A stretch of 64,000 bases of DNA, taken from contig NZ_CP107905.1 of the NCBI RefSeq assembly GCF_036014015.1, forward strand, positions 2,542,001 to 2,606,000, written 5' to 3'. Below the pieces are notes generated by a model. The model did no database searches and was not told where the DNA came from. It saw only the letters and a list, made by a program, of their open reading frames with translations. This stretch comes from Streptomyces sp. NBC_00457 (GTDB taxonomy: Bacteria; Actinomycetota; Actinomycetes; Streptomycetales; Streptomycetaceae). How positions within the stretch are numbered: the first letter of the stretch is position 1; every line of letters begins with the position of its first letter. The translations under genes were made by a program, and so were the position numbers. Positions 52,664-61,959 of this stretch are shown here, piece by piece.

Positions 52664-53986
52664 ATGACACCACCCCGTGCACGTTGGCGCGTACGCCGCG
52701 ATCCTGCTCGCCTGTCACTACTGCGGGGAGCGGTCATGCTCGCGATCGCCCTGCTCGGCGTCGTGGCCGTGGGCGCTCCGACGTACGCGGCTGATGATCG
52801 GACCGTGCAGGGAACGTTGCGCAACTCTGCCGACGACAATGCACCGGTCGCTGGGGTGAAGATCAGTGTCCGGACCAGTACGGGGAAGACGTACACAGGC
52901 GCCAGCAACGACCAGGGCCGGTTCGCGATCACTGTGCCCGGCAGCGACTCGGGCACCTTGGCCGTCATCCTGGACACCAAAACGCTGCCCGATGCTGTGC
53001 GGATCCGCGACGGAGCGTCGAACACCCTGCGGCCGACGGGCAGCTTGAGCACGATCACCGTGAACTTCCCCCTCGGTCCCGATACCCGTCAAGTGTCGAC
53101 AGTGTGGGACCAGGTCCCCCAACTGCTCTACAACGGCCTGCAGTTCGGCCTGGTGCTGGCATTGGGGGCGCTTGGCCTGTCCATGGTCTTCGGCACGACG
53201 GGACTGTCAAACTTCTCCCACGGCGAGCTGGTGACCTTCGGGGCATTCGCCACCTATCTCGGCAACCGGGTCGTGGGGCTGCCCATCGTCGTGGCGGTGG
53301 CGATGGCGGTAGGGCTGTCGGCCCTGTTCGGCTACCTGAACGAAAAGGGTTTGTGGCGTCCACTCAGACGCCGCGGAACGGGACTGATCGCCATGATGAT
53401 CGTCTCGATCGGTCTGCAGTTCTTTCTCCGGAACTTCTACCAGTACTTCACAGGTGGCCGCGCCCTGACCTACCGCGAATACGTCACGCCCGCCGGCCGA
53501 GACGCCTTCGGCCTGTTCACCTACACCATGCGAGACGTCGTCATCATCTCCATCAGTGGGCTTGCGCTCGTCGCGGTCACTCTCGCTCTGCAGTACACCC
53601 GGCTCGGTCGCGCCACACGAGCGGTGTCGGACAATCCGGCCCTGGCCGCCGCGACGGGGATCAACGTCGGCCGTGTCATAGCCACGGTGTGGATCGTGGG
53701 CACCGCGCTGGCGGGACTGAGCGGGGCGTTCTTGGGATTCTCCCAATCGGTGAGCTACCAACTGGGAGCGCAGATACTGCTGTTGATCTTCGCCGCCACC
53801 TGTGTCGGAGGTCTGGGATCAGTGTGGGGCGCGATGATCGGCTCGGTCATCATCGGGCTGTTCGTCGAGACCTCAACCTTGGTCATCCCGTCGGAACTCA
53901 AGTTCGCGGGCGCGATGGTCCTGCTGGTGCTGGTCCTGCTCGTCCGACCACAAGGCCTGCTCGGCCGTGCCGAGAGGGTCGGGTGA
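52664..53986 (+). CDS. livH: LivH-type ABC permease with exported N-terminal domain
   Basis: A 440-aa protein. Residues 1-42 form a signal or helix ending in PTYAAD. Residues about 45-130 form a beta-rich carboxypeptidase-regulatory/SdrD-like domain (VQGTLRN, GVKISVRTSTGKTYTG, DQGRFAITVPG). The LivH permease with about eight helices covers 145-440 (VFGTTGLSNFSHGELVTFGAF, ALQYTRLGRATRAVSDNPALA). Normal LivH is about 290-300 aa. The ATG at 52664 has GGAGAGG upstream. Confidence 0.87.
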   Translation: MTPPRARWRVRRDPARLSLLRGAVMLAIALLGVVAVGAPTYAADDRTVQGTLRNSADDNAPVAGVKISVRTSTGKTYTGASNDQGRFAITVPGSDSGTLAVILDTKTLPDAVRIRDGASNTLRPTGSLSTITVNFPLGPDTRQVSTVWDQVPQLLYNGLQFGLVLALGALGLSMVFGTTGLSNFSHGELVTFGAFATYLGNRVVGLPIVVAVAMAVGLSALFGYLNEKGLWRPLRRRGTGLIAMMIVSIGLQFFLRNFYQYFTGGRALTYREYVTPAGRDAFGLFTYTMRDVVIISISGLALVAVTLALQYTRLGRATRAVSDNPALAAATGINVGRVIATVWIVGTALAGLSGAFLGFSQSVSYQLGAQILLLIFAATCVGGLGSVWGAMIGSVIIGLFVETSTLVIPSELKFAGAMVLLVLVLLVRPQGLLGRAERVG

Positions 53987-53990
53987 GGAC

Positions 53991-54971
53991 ATGGACATCA
54001 TCGGCGCCGTCACGGGGGCACTGCACGACGGCTTCGGCTATCTGGCCGTCTCGTTCTGCCTGGCTGCGATCGGTTTGAACATTCAGTTCGGCTACGCCGG
54101 GCTGGTCAACTTCGGTCAGGCCGCCTTCTTGTCGGTGGGCGGCTACATCATGGGCGCGGCGATCGCCACGAGCGGGATTCCCACCGTCCTCGCGATCCTG
54201 CTCGCGATCGCCTGCACCGTGGCGCTGGCGTTGATATTGGGCATCCCCACCCTGCGTCTTCGGGCGGATTACCTGGCGATCGTCACCATCGCGGCGGCAG
54301 AGATCCTACGGCTTGTGTTCGGGACGTCGTTCCGGACGTACTTTCACGGCAAGGACGGTGTGACCGGCTTTACCGCCGGGTTCCGAAGCCTCAACCCGCT
54401 GCCGAACTATGACGGCTTCTTCCTCACCTACAGCCGGGAGGAGCTGTGGACCATCATGGTCGGCTGGGGTCTGGTCATCATGATCAGTCTGCTCACCTGG
54501 GCCCTGATGCGGTCACCGTGGGGAAGGGTTCTCCGGGGCATCCGTGAAGACGAGGATGCGATGCGGTCTCTGGGCAAGAACGTCTACGGCTACAAGATCC
54601 AGGCCCTCATCCTCGGTGGAGTGGTCGGATGCGCCGGAGGCTTCGTGGGCGCGTTCGGGGCAGCTTCGGTCCAGGCCGACACGTTCAACCTGGACTTCAC
54701 CTTCATCGCCTTGACCATGCTCATCCTCGGCGGCGCCGCTCGGATCCTTGGTCCGATCGTCGGCGCGGTGATGTTCTGGGCGGTCCTGTCGTTCCTCGGA
54801 TCGATCTTGACGCAGTTGGCGAGCTACCCGGTCGTGGGGCGGTTCATGAACGCCGACCAAGCGTCAACCATCCGGCTGATGTTGGTCGGACTGGTGCTGA
54901 TGCTGCTGATGATCTACCGGCCGCAAGGCATCTTCGGTGATCGAAGGGAGATCGCGCTCGATGCCCACTGA
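53991..54971 (+). CDS. livM: LivM-type ABC permease
   Basis: A 326-aa protein with about eight to ten helices. GYAGLVNFGQAAFLSVGGY and SPWGRVLRGIREDEDAMRSLG are the LivM loops. It begins 4 bp after livH and overlaps livG by 11 bp, so it forms one membrane complex with LivH. Confidence 0.92.
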   Translation: MDIIGAVTGALHDGFGYLAVSFCLAAIGLNIQFGYAGLVNFGQAAFLSVGGYIMGAAIATSGIPTVLAILLAIACTVALALILGIPTLRLRADYLAIVTIAAAEILRLVFGTSFRTYFHGKDGVTGFTAGFRSLNPLPNYDGFFLTYSREELWTIMVGWGLVIMISLLTWALMRSPWGRVLRGIREDEDAMRSLGKNVYGYKIQALILGGVVGCAGGFVGAFGAASVQADTFNLDFTFIALTMLILGGAARILGPIVGAVMFWAVLSFLGSILTQLASYPVVGRFMNADQASTIRLMLVGLVLMLLMIYRPQGIFGDRREIALDAH

Positions 54972-55896
54972 CAATTTCCCCACTGACCACCTCACCTCTG
55001 GCACTGCCTTGCAGTCGGTGCCGCGTGAGCCCGGCGCTGCCAAACCCGACCCCGTTGTGGTCGTGAACGGAATCCGCCGCACCTTCGGCGGCCTCACCGC
55101 GGTCGACGTGGAGCATCTCGAAATCCAACGTGGGATCATCACCGCCTTGATCGGACCCAACGGTGCGGGCAAAACCACGTTCTTCAACCTGCTCACCGGC
55201 TTCGATCAACCCGACGCCGGTTCCTGGTCCTTCGACGGGACACCGCTCAAAGGCAAGGCGGCCTACAAAGTGGCACGCCTCGGCATGGTCCGGACCTTCC
55301 AGCTGACCAGAGTGCTCTCGAAACTGACAGTGCTGGAGAACATGCGGATGGGCGCCACAGGGCAGCGTGGCGAACGCTTGTGGGCCGCCGCACTCCCCGC
55401 CCTGTGGCGGGCGCAGGAACGAGACATCACCGACCGGGCCCGGGACCTGCTCAAGCGGTTCAAGCTCGACGCCAAGGAGGAGGATTTCGCCGGATCCCTG
55501 TCAGGCGGCCAGCGAAAGCTGCTCGAGATGGCGCGAGCACTCATGGTCGAACCGAAGCTGGTCATGCTCGACGAACCCATGGCCGGCGTCAACCCAGCGC
55601 TGAAGCAGTCCCTGCTCGGGCATGTGAAGTCGCTGCGGGATCAGGGAATGAGTGTCCTGTTCGTCGAACACGACATGGACATGGTGCGAGAGATCTCCGA
55701 CTGGGTGGTCGTCATGGCCCAGGGCAAGGTGATCGCCGAGGGACCTCCCACATCCATCATGTCCGACGAACGCGTCATCGACGCCTACCTCGGAGCTCAC
55801 CACGACACCGACATCAGCGAGCTCGAAAGCGTCATCCAGGTCGAGCACACACACGACCACGCCGAGCAGAGGGCCGACCGGGAGGTCCCGAGATGA
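54961..55896 (+). CDS. livG: LivG-type ABC transporter ATPase
   Basis: A 311-aa ATPase. Walker A is GPNGAGKTT, the signature is LSGGQRKLLEMARAL, Walker B is LVMLDEPMAGV and the switch His is in VLFVEHDMDMV. RTFQLTRVL is the Q-loop region typical of LivG. N-terminal (about 45 residues) and C-terminal tails are longer than usual, the latter His/Asp/Glu-rich (HTHDHAEQ). Confidence 0.93.
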   Translation: MPTDNFPTDHLTSGTALQSVPREPGAAKPDPVVVVNGIRRTFGGLTAVDVEHLEIQRGIITALIGPNGAGKTTFFNLLTGFDQPDAGSWSFDGTPLKGKAAYKVARLGMVRTFQLTRVLSKLTVLENMRMGATGQRGERLWAAALPALWRAQERDITDRARDLLKRFKLDAKEEDFAGSLSGGQRKLLEMARALMVEPKLVMLDEPMAGVNPALKQSLLGHVKSLRDQGMSVLFVEHDMDMVREISDWVVVMAQGKVIAEGPPTSIMSDERVIDAYLGAHHDTDISELESVIQVEHTHDHAEQRADREVPR

Positions 55897-56708
55897 CGTC
55901 TGCCCATCACGGCCCATCGGACTCCCAGATCACCTCTCGGACAAGGCACTTGCAGGCGGCCGAGGACGCAATCCTTCGCGCCGACGATCTGATCGCCGGG
56001 TACCTCCCCGGAGTCAACATCTTGAACGGCGCCGACCTGTACTGCCTGCCCGGCGAGCTGGTCGGCATCATCGGACCCAACGGCGCCGGCAAGTCGACAC
56101 TGCTCAAAGCACTCTTCGGGCTGGTCAAGGTCACCACCGGCACGGTTCGCCTGCGGGGCGAGGAGGTCACGAACCAGCGCGCCGACGCACTGGTATCCCA
56201 AGGCATCGGCTTCGTACCGCAAACCAACAACATCTTCCCCTCGCTCACCATCGAGGAAAACCTGCAGATGGGGTGCTATCAGTCCCCCAAGAAGTTCGCC
56301 CCCCGGTTTGCGTTCGTGACCGATCTGTTTCCTGCGCTGGGTCGGCGCCGCAGGCAGCGGGCCGGACAACTGTCAGGCGGTGAGCGGCAGATGGTGGCCA
56401 TGGGCCGGGCTCTGATGATGGAACCCTCCGTGTTGTTGCTCGACGAACCCTCAGCGGGCCTCTCCCCGGTGATGCAGGACGAGGTGTTCGTCCAGACCCG
56501 AGCCATCAACCGCACCGGTGTATCGGTCGTCATGGTCGAGCAGAACGCACGCCGCTGCCTGCAGATCTGCGACCGCGGGTACGTCCTCGACCAGGGACGC
56601 AACGCCTACACCGGGCCCGGACAGTCGCTGGCCCGTGACCCCCGGGTGATCGAGCTGTATCTCGGCACCTTGGCCAAGGCCGCCCAGGCAGAAGGCACAC
56701 CTTCCTGA
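55893..56708 (+). CDS. livF: LivF-type ABC transporter ATPase
   Basis: A 271-aa ATPase overlapping livG by 4 bp. Walker A is GPNGAGKST, the signature LSGGERQMVAMGRAL and Walker B SVLLLDEPSAGL. VPQTNNIFPSLTIEENLQMG is the LivF Q-loop. An N-terminal extension of about 25 residues is present. It pairs with LivG to drive the importer. Confidence 0.93.
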   Translation: MTSAHHGPSDSQITSRTRHLQAAEDAILRADDLIAGYLPGVNILNGADLYCLPGELVGIIGPNGAGKSTLLKALFGLVKVTTGTVRLRGEEVTNQRADALVSQGIGFVPQTNNIFPSLTIEENLQMGCYQSPKKFAPRFAFVTDLFPALGRRRRQRAGQLSGGERQMVAMGRALMMEPSVLLLDEPSAGLSPVMQDEVFVQTRAINRTGVSVVMVEQNARRCLQICDRGYVLDQGRNAYTGPGQSLARDPRVIELYLGTLAKAAQAEGTPS

Positions 56709-56776
56709 CCCCCGCCACGGCACGGTCATGCACCACGCCAAGAGCGCAACAGTCCTCACCCACCCTTGGAGATCCC

Positions 56777-58087
56777 ATGTCGCTCCCGCGACGCATCATC
56801 TGCATAGCCGTTTCGGCCTCCGCCGCGCTGGCAACCGCCGCTTGCGGCTCCAACGACAGCCCCTCCCAAGCCGGCAACGAGCCGTCGGCCAAGGCGGGCA
56901 CCCAGCTCTACTTCGTGGACGGCAACACCGCCGACTACTCCGGTGATTTCGAGCCGGGCACTCTCAACGGTGTGCGCGCCACCCTGCCCGGCGGCAAGAT
57001 CGGCGACGAGTTCCGACAGCGGATCCTCAAGATCAACAGCAAGGTGAAGGACTTCACCTACGCTCCCGAGGCCTACGACGCCACGATCCTCTCCGCCCTG
57101 GCTGCGATCGCCGCCAAGAACGACTCCGGCAAGGCGATCGCCGAGAAGGAGATCGGTATCACCAGGGACGGGACAAAATGCACCAGCTTCAAGCAGTGCG
57201 CCGGCCTGCTCGCTGACGGAACGGACATCGACTACGACGGTGCCTCGGGCCCGATCCAGTTGAACTCGACAGGAAGCCCGTCCGCGGCGACCGTCGGCAT
57301 CTACCAATTCGGGCAGGACAACAACTACAAGAATGTCCGCTACGTCAGCGGCACCACCCCGGACCAGGCCACCATCCGAGCCGACCAGAAGGTCAGCGGC
57401 CCCATCCCCAAGGGGGACGGCGTCCTGACGTTCGGCACCCTGCTCCCTGCCACAGGGGACAGCTCCTTCCTCGGCGCCCCGCAATTCGCGGGCGTGGACC
57501 TGGCCGTGGACGAAATCAACAAGGCCGGGGGTGTGCTCGGCAAGGGCGTGAAGCAGCTGAAGGGCGACTCCGGTGACGGGTCGCCGAACATCGCGCCGTC
57601 CGAGACCGACAAACTGCTCCGCGGTGGCGCCGACGTCATCATCGGCGCCGCTTCCTCGTCGGTGTCGCTGTCGGTCATCGACAAGATCACCGGGGCCGGC
57701 GCCGTCCAGATATCGGCCGGAAACACCTCGACCGCATTCGACACCTACCCCGACCACGGCATGTACTTCCGCACGGCCCCCTCCGACGTCCTGCAGGGGC
57801 AGGTGATGGCCCAGACCATCACCGAGGACGGTCACAGCAATATCGCAGTCCTCGCCCGACAGGACGCCTACGGCGAGGCACTGGCGAAGAACGTCCGCTC
57901 CTTCTACGAGGAGTCCGGCGGCAAAGTCGTCTCCTATGTCCTCTACGACGCGACCGCAGCCAACTACACGGCCGAGGTGGAGAAGGTGAAGGCCCAGCAC
58001 CCGGACGCCATCGTACTGATCTCGTTCGACGAGACCAAGAAGATCGTTCCGGAACTCATCAAGGCCGGCATCGGCCAGAACGGCTGA
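56777..58087 (+). CDS. Branched-chain-type substrate-binding protein, lobes in swapped order
   Basis: A 436-aa lipoprotein (lipobox TAAC, Cys23). The Liv-type binding fold is present but its halves are in reversed order. Residues about 41-192 carry what is normally the C-terminal part: QLYFVDGN, DFTYAPEAYDATILSAL, CTSFKQCAG (likely disulfide 135-141), DYDGASGPI, GIYQFG. Residues about 213-436 carry what is normally the mature N-terminal part: GVLTFGTLLPATGDSSFLG, FAGVDLAVDEINKAGGVLG, IIGAASSSVSLSVI, ILISFDE-like IVLISFDET, ending ELIKAGIGQNG. The breakpoint is thus just before QLYFVDGN. Both ends join across a linker at about 193-212. It follows the Liv ATPases by 68 bp. Confidence 0.85.
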   Translation: MSLPRRIICIAVSASAALATAACGSNDSPSQAGNEPSAKAGTQLYFVDGNTADYSGDFEPGTLNGVRATLPGGKIGDEFRQRILKINSKVKDFTYAPEAYDATILSALAAIAAKNDSGKAIAEKEIGITRDGTKCTSFKQCAGLLADGTDIDYDGASGPIQLNSTGSPSAATVGIYQFGQDNNYKNVRYVSGTTPDQATIRADQKVSGPIPKGDGVLTFGTLLPATGDSSFLGAPQFAGVDLAVDEINKAGGVLGKGVKQLKGDSGDGSPNIAPSETDKLLRGGADVIIGAASSSVSLSVIDKITGAGAVQISAGNTSTAFDTYPDHGMYFRTAPSDVLQGQVMAQTITEDGHSNIAVLARQDAYGEALAKNVRSFYEESGGKVVSYVLYDATAANYTAEVEKVKAQHPDAIVLISFDETKKIVPELIKAGIGQNG

Positions 58088-58104
58088 GCCCGTACCTGGC
58101 CGAC

Positions 58105-58139
58105 GGTCGTGGCCGCGGATCCGCCCCGCAGCCACGACC
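58105..58139 (+). terminator. Hairpin after the binding-protein gene
   Basis: A perfect 9-bp inverted repeat (arms 58105-58113 and 58131-58139) with a 17-nt loop lies 17 bp past the stop. It may be only partly effective because the PLP-enzyme gene follows. Confidence 0.5.
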
Positions 58140-58182
58140 ACCCACACTGCCGAATCGCCCGTGGAGTGGAGAAGTTTTTCGC

Positions 58183-59412
58183 ATGACCACGAGACCGACG
58201 AAAGCCAGGCCCGCCACCGCGGGGTACGGCGCCGACCCCGACTTCGACACGGTGTACGACCGTGCCAGTTTCGGGTCGGCGAAATGGGCCAACCAATGGG
58301 ACGAATTCTCACCGCGTGTCCAGGGCGAGGATCTGCTGTCGCTATGGACGGCCGACATGGACTTCCGGGCACCGACGACCGTCATCGACCGCCTGCGCGC
58401 CGCCGCGGACCACGGTATCTACGGCTACACCCTGCGAGACCCGGAACACTTCCGGATCGTGCAGAACTGGTTCACCGTCAGGCACGGCTGGACACCACCG
58501 CTGGAAACGCTCCTCCCGGCCCCTGCGATCATGTCCTCGGTCGCAGCGATCCTGCGCACCTTCACCGCCCCTGGAGACGGGGTGATCGTCCAATCACCGG
58601 TCTACTCGCCGAACTTCGAGGCCATTACCGGTAACCACCGGCGGCTGCTCGTGAACCGGCTACGGCTCATTGACAACCGCTATGAGTTCGACCTCGACCA
58701 CCTGGCCGAGCTGGCCGCATCCGGCGCGAAGGTGCTCTTGCTCTGCAACCCCCACAATCCCTCGGGGCGGAGCTGGACGGCCGACGAGTTGCTCGCCGTG
58801 AACGACATCTGTGCGCGCTACGACCTGCTGGTGATTTCCGACGAGATTCACTGCGACATCCGACTGAACAGTCGGCCCCACGTGGTCTACGCCTCGATCA
58901 GCAGCGACGCCGCCCGCCGCGCATTCATCTGCACCGCCCCCACGAAGACCTTCAACCTTGCCGGCCTGCCAACGGCCACACTCTCGGTTGGCGATCCGTC
59001 CCTGCGCTCGGAACTGCTGAACGCCATGCGGGCATCGTTCATGATCAACGCACACTACTTCGGTCGTCTCGCCTTGGAGACCGCCTACACCACGGGCGGT
59101 CCGTGGCTCGACCGGCTGACCGGCTATCTCAAGGGCAACGTGGCCTTCGTGCAGGAGTTCGTCCAAGAGCGGCTGCCCGAGATCACGCCGATGCCGCCGG
59201 ACGCGTCGTTCCTGGTCTGGCTGGAGGCTCGTGAGCTTGACGCTCGTGTGGGCGGGCTGCACCAGTTCCTTGTCGACCGTGCGGCTGTCAATCTCTACGA
59301 CGGCCGGGTCTACGGCCCCGGAGGAGAGGGATACGTCCGGCTCAACGTCGGCTGCCCCCGGAAGGTGTTGACTGAGGCGCTCGAACGCATCGATCGTGCG
59401 CTGTCACGCTAA
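58183..59412 (+). CDS. MalY/PatB-type PLP-dependent C-S lyase or aminotransferase
   Basis: A 409-aa fold type I PLP enzyme. ADMDF near residue 58 is the MalY/PatB signature. CNPHNPSGR, VISDEIHCDI and the PLP lysine Lys255 in TAPTKTFNLAG follow, and GYVRLNVGCPR is the substrate carboxylate site. Members cleave C-S bonds (cystathionine-type) or aminate. It stands 95 bp after the binding protein, so it may process an imported sulfur-containing or branched amino acid. Confidence 0.9.
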   Translation: MTTRPTKARPATAGYGADPDFDTVYDRASFGSAKWANQWDEFSPRVQGEDLLSLWTADMDFRAPTTVIDRLRAAADHGIYGYTLRDPEHFRIVQNWFTVRHGWTPPLETLLPAPAIMSSVAAILRTFTAPGDGVIVQSPVYSPNFEAITGNHRRLLVNRLRLIDNRYEFDLDHLAELAASGAKVLLLCNPHNPSGRSWTADELLAVNDICARYDLLVISDEIHCDIRLNSRPHVVYASISSDAARRAFICTAPTKTFNLAGLPTATLSVGDPSLRSELLNAMRASFMINAHYFGRLALETAYTTGGPWLDRLTGYLKGNVAFVQEFVQERLPEITPMPPDASFLVWLEARELDARVGGLHQFLVDRAAVNLYDGRVYGPGGEGYVRLNVGCPRKVLTEALERIDRALSR

Positions 59413-59444
59413 GCGGCCTTGGTGAAGTCGGCTGCGGTTCGGCA

Positions 59445-59508
59445 GCGCCCCGAAGGGGCGCGGGGCTGTGTTGAATCTGCGGCTACCGCCGCGTGGGCGC
59501 GACCAGCC
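59445..59508 (+). repeat. Intergenic hairpin repeat, copy 1
   Basis: GCGCCCC-GAA-GGGGCGC (59445-59461) is followed by GGGGCTGT, a GCGGC-TACC-GCCGC hairpin and GTGGGCGCGACCAGCC. The same order occurs in reverse at 61960-62022. The first hairpin can end transcription of the PLP-enzyme gene. It is of the kind dispersed between genes in Streptomyces. Confidence 0.72.
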
Positions 59509-59586
59509 ACAACGGTCCCGCGGACGATCGACGGCCCATCGCGACACTTCCCGCGGAGCGCTTGGCGCTCCGCGCCACATCCGCCG

Positions 59587-60810
59587 TTACGGCCAGTGAA
59601 GGCGCAGGGTCTGCGGGGACCGGTGGATCAGCGTGGGGCGCATGGTGACCGGGCGGTCCTCGGCCAGGCGGAGGCCCGGTAGGCGACCGGTCAACTCCCG
59701 CAGGGTGATGTGGAGTTGTTCGCGGGCGAGTTGTGAGCCGGGGCAGCTGTGCACGCCGAACCCGAAGGCGAGGTGGCGGTCGGGTGTGCGGGTGATGTCG
59801 AAGGTGTCGGGGCGCGGGTGCCGTACCGCGTCCCGGTTCGCCCCGCCGAAGGCCACGAACAGTGCGGCACCGGCGGGGAGTTCGGTGCCCGCGAGGGTGA
59901 CCGGGCGGGTGGTGACGCGGCGGAATCCCTGCAGGGCGGTGTCGTAGCGTGCCGCCTCCTCGATCGCCGCCGGGATCCGGTCGGGCTCGGCGCACAGCAG
60001 CTCCCACTGGTCGCGGTGGCGCAGCAGGTGCAGGACCGTCGTGCCGATCAGTGCGGTGGTGGTGAGGTGGCCCGCGAGGAGCAGGTTCTGGAGGTGGGCG
60101 ACTAGTTCGTGCCGCTGTTCCAGGGTGAGTTCGCCCTTGCCCGGGGTGGTGACGGAGGCGATGAGGTCGGTGCAGAGGTCCTCGCGGGGGTGCGCGTGCC
60201 GCTCGCGCACGTAGCCGTCGAGGACGCGCTGCATGGTGACGACGTCCTCGGCGACGGCGACCTGGTCGTCCTCCCCCAGTGGACGGAAGAGCAGTTCCTC
60301 GGCCCGGTACCCGCCGTGTACGACGGCGGGTACGTCGGCCGGGTCGAGGCCGACGATCCTGCCGATCACCTCGCCGGGGAGCCGCATCGCGTAGGCCGAC
60401 ATCAGCTCGGCCTCCCCGTCCCCGGCGAACGCGTCGACGAGAGCGGCTGCGCGCTCGGCGGCGTACGGCAGCACGGCGGCGACGCGCGCCGGTGACAGGC
60501 CGCGGACGATCGGCGCGCGCAGCCGCTGGTGCAGCTCCCCGTCGGCGGTGACGACGACGGGCCGCCCGCCGAACCCGCCGCCGAGGACGGCGAGCGCGGC
60601 GGGCGATGGCAGCACGTCCGGCCGCAGCGCGTTCGCCGACGAGAAGTCCTCGGGGCGGCGCAGGACTTCTCGTACGTCGGCGTCCCGGGCCACCAGCCAG
60701 GCGTCCAGCTCGGCGAGGTGCACGAGGCCGTCGGTGTGCCGGGCGCGCGCGTAATGCGCGTAGGGATCGCGCTGCAACTCGTCGAGTCTGCCGTGCAGGT
60801 GAAGGTCCAT
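59587..60810 (-). CDS. Cytochrome P450
   Basis: A 407-aa bacterial P450. The heme thiolate is Cys357 in FGFGVHSCPGSQLAR and the ExxR pair is Glu286/Arg289. The I-helix reads LLLAGHLTTTALIG (243-256). The acid that normally precedes the conserved Thr (AGHET or AGxDT) is Leu249 here, so oxygen activation may be altered. No ferredoxin gene is near. The substrate is unknown. It is 35 bp downstream of the DUF2278 gene on the same strand. Confidence 0.9.
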   Translation of the reverse strand: MDLHLHGRLDELQRDPYAHYARARHTDGLVHLAELDAWLVARDADVREVLRRPEDFSSANALRPDVLPSPAALAVLGGGFGGRPVVVTADGELHQRLRAPIVRGLSPARVAAVLPYAAERAAALVDAFAGDGEAELMSAYAMRLPGEVIGRIVGLDPADVPAVVHGGYRAEELLFRPLGEDDQVAVAEDVVTMQRVLDGYVRERHAHPREDLCTDLIASVTTPGKGELTLEQRHELVAHLQNLLLAGHLTTTALIGTTVLHLLRHRDQWELLCAEPDRIPAAIEEAARYDTALQGFRRVTTRPVTLAGTELPAGAALFVAFGGANRDAVRHPRPDTFDITRTPDRHLAFGFGVHSCPGSQLAREQLHITLRELTGRLPGLRLAEDRPVTMRPTLIHRSPQTLRLHWP

Positions 60811-60845
60811 GAGGCGCCCTCCGGTGGCGACACGTCGTCGGGTCG

Positions 60846-61859
60846 TCAGAACACCACGGTCCAGCCCTCACGTCCCCCCTGCTGCCCGGTGTACGAAACG
60901 CCGTGCACCTTCAGGCCGCCCGCGTCGAGGAGGTTGATCTCGCCACCGTTGTTGCCGAGTCGGGCGCCGTCCGCCGTGAGGGGCACGGACAGGAAAGCGC
61001 CGGGGGCCAGCGGGCCGGACGGTACAGGGGAGCCGTGTCCCAGGCGGTCGGTGATGCGCCAGCCGGTGAGGTCGACACGGTCCGGCGAGGCGTTGAGCAC
61101 CGTCACCGTCTCCGCCTCGGGCGCCGGGCCCTTGGGGTTGACCAGCGCGGCGACGACCCGCACCCGCTGGCCGCCGGGCTCGGGGCGCGTACCGTCGGCG
61201 CCTTCCAGCGCGTGGCCGGTGATGTCGTCGGTGTGCCAGGACTGGCTCTGGAAGGCGAGGAAGATCCCGACCCAGCGCGACTGTCCGGGGAAGTGGAGCA
61301 GAATGCCGCCGTCCTGCCACACCCCGTCGTCGCCCCGGAAGCGGCGGCTGTTGCCCTGGTTCATGTGGATGTCGTGGACGCCGTTGCCGGGCCGGAAGCC
61401 GAAGACCTTGTCCTGGGCGCCGTTCTCGGGCCCCCAGCGCTCGCCGAAGACGTACAGCCGGGCCTCCGGGTCGTCGACCGCGCGCCGCACATAGTGGTCG
61501 AGGACGTCGGCGAGGTCGTTGTCGGGACCGTCCGCGTCCGGCGGCAGCGGGCGCATCCGCGCCGGGTCGAAGAGGTTGCCGCGGACGAAGTCGAGGTTCG
61601 GGCCGCCGGGTCCGGCCGGCAGGGTGTTCCAGCCGCTGGTGAGGCCTTCCAGCCGGTCCGTGACGGGGTGCCGGAAGTCCTCGTCGACGAGGTACAGCAG
61701 CTCGCTGGGCCGCTCCTGCGACAGGACGTTGACCGCGGCGCGGTAGTTCGTGCCCGCGTCGTCCGTGAGATGGATCTGGTAGTGCGGCGTGTCGTCGGCG
61801 CCCTCGCGCCGGGTGTCGACCGCACGTGTGATCAGTACGCCATAGGCCTTCAGTGGCAT
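60846..61859 (-). CDS. DUF2278 protein with C-terminal lamin-tail-like domain
   Basis: A 337-aa protein. The DUF2278 domain covers about 1-215 (MPLKAYGVLITRAVDTRREG, HYQIHLTDDAGTNYRAAVNV, VHDIHMNQGN). The last 100 residues form a lamin-tail-like beta domain (LVNPKGPAPEAETVTVLN, VDLTGWRITDRLGH). The ATG at 61859 has GGGGGAG 9 nt upstream; an earlier TTG lacks this spacing. The function is unknown. Confidence 0.87.
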   Translation of the reverse strand: MPLKAYGVLITRAVDTRREGADDTPHYQIHLTDDAGTNYRAAVNVLSQERPSELLYLVDEDFRHPVTDRLEGLTSGWNTLPAGPGGPNLDFVRGNLFDPARMRPLPPDADGPDNDLADVLDHYVRRAVDDPEARLYVFGERWGPENGAQDKVFGFRPGNGVHDIHMNQGNSRRFRGDDGVWQDGGILLHFPGQSRWVGIFLAFQSQSWHTDDITGHALEGADGTRPEPGGQRVRVVAALVNPKGPAPEAETVTVLNASPDRVDLTGWRITDRLGHGSPVPSGPLAPGAFLSVPLTADGARLGNNGGEINLLDAGGLKVHGVSYTGQQGGREGWTVVF

Positions 61860-61959
61860 GACGAACAACTCCCCCTGATGGCGGGCGGATTGCCCGCCTA
61901 TGCGGGCATGCTAAGCGCTCCGCTGGAAGAACGGTAATAAGTCTGCGGGCCGGTGGGGG

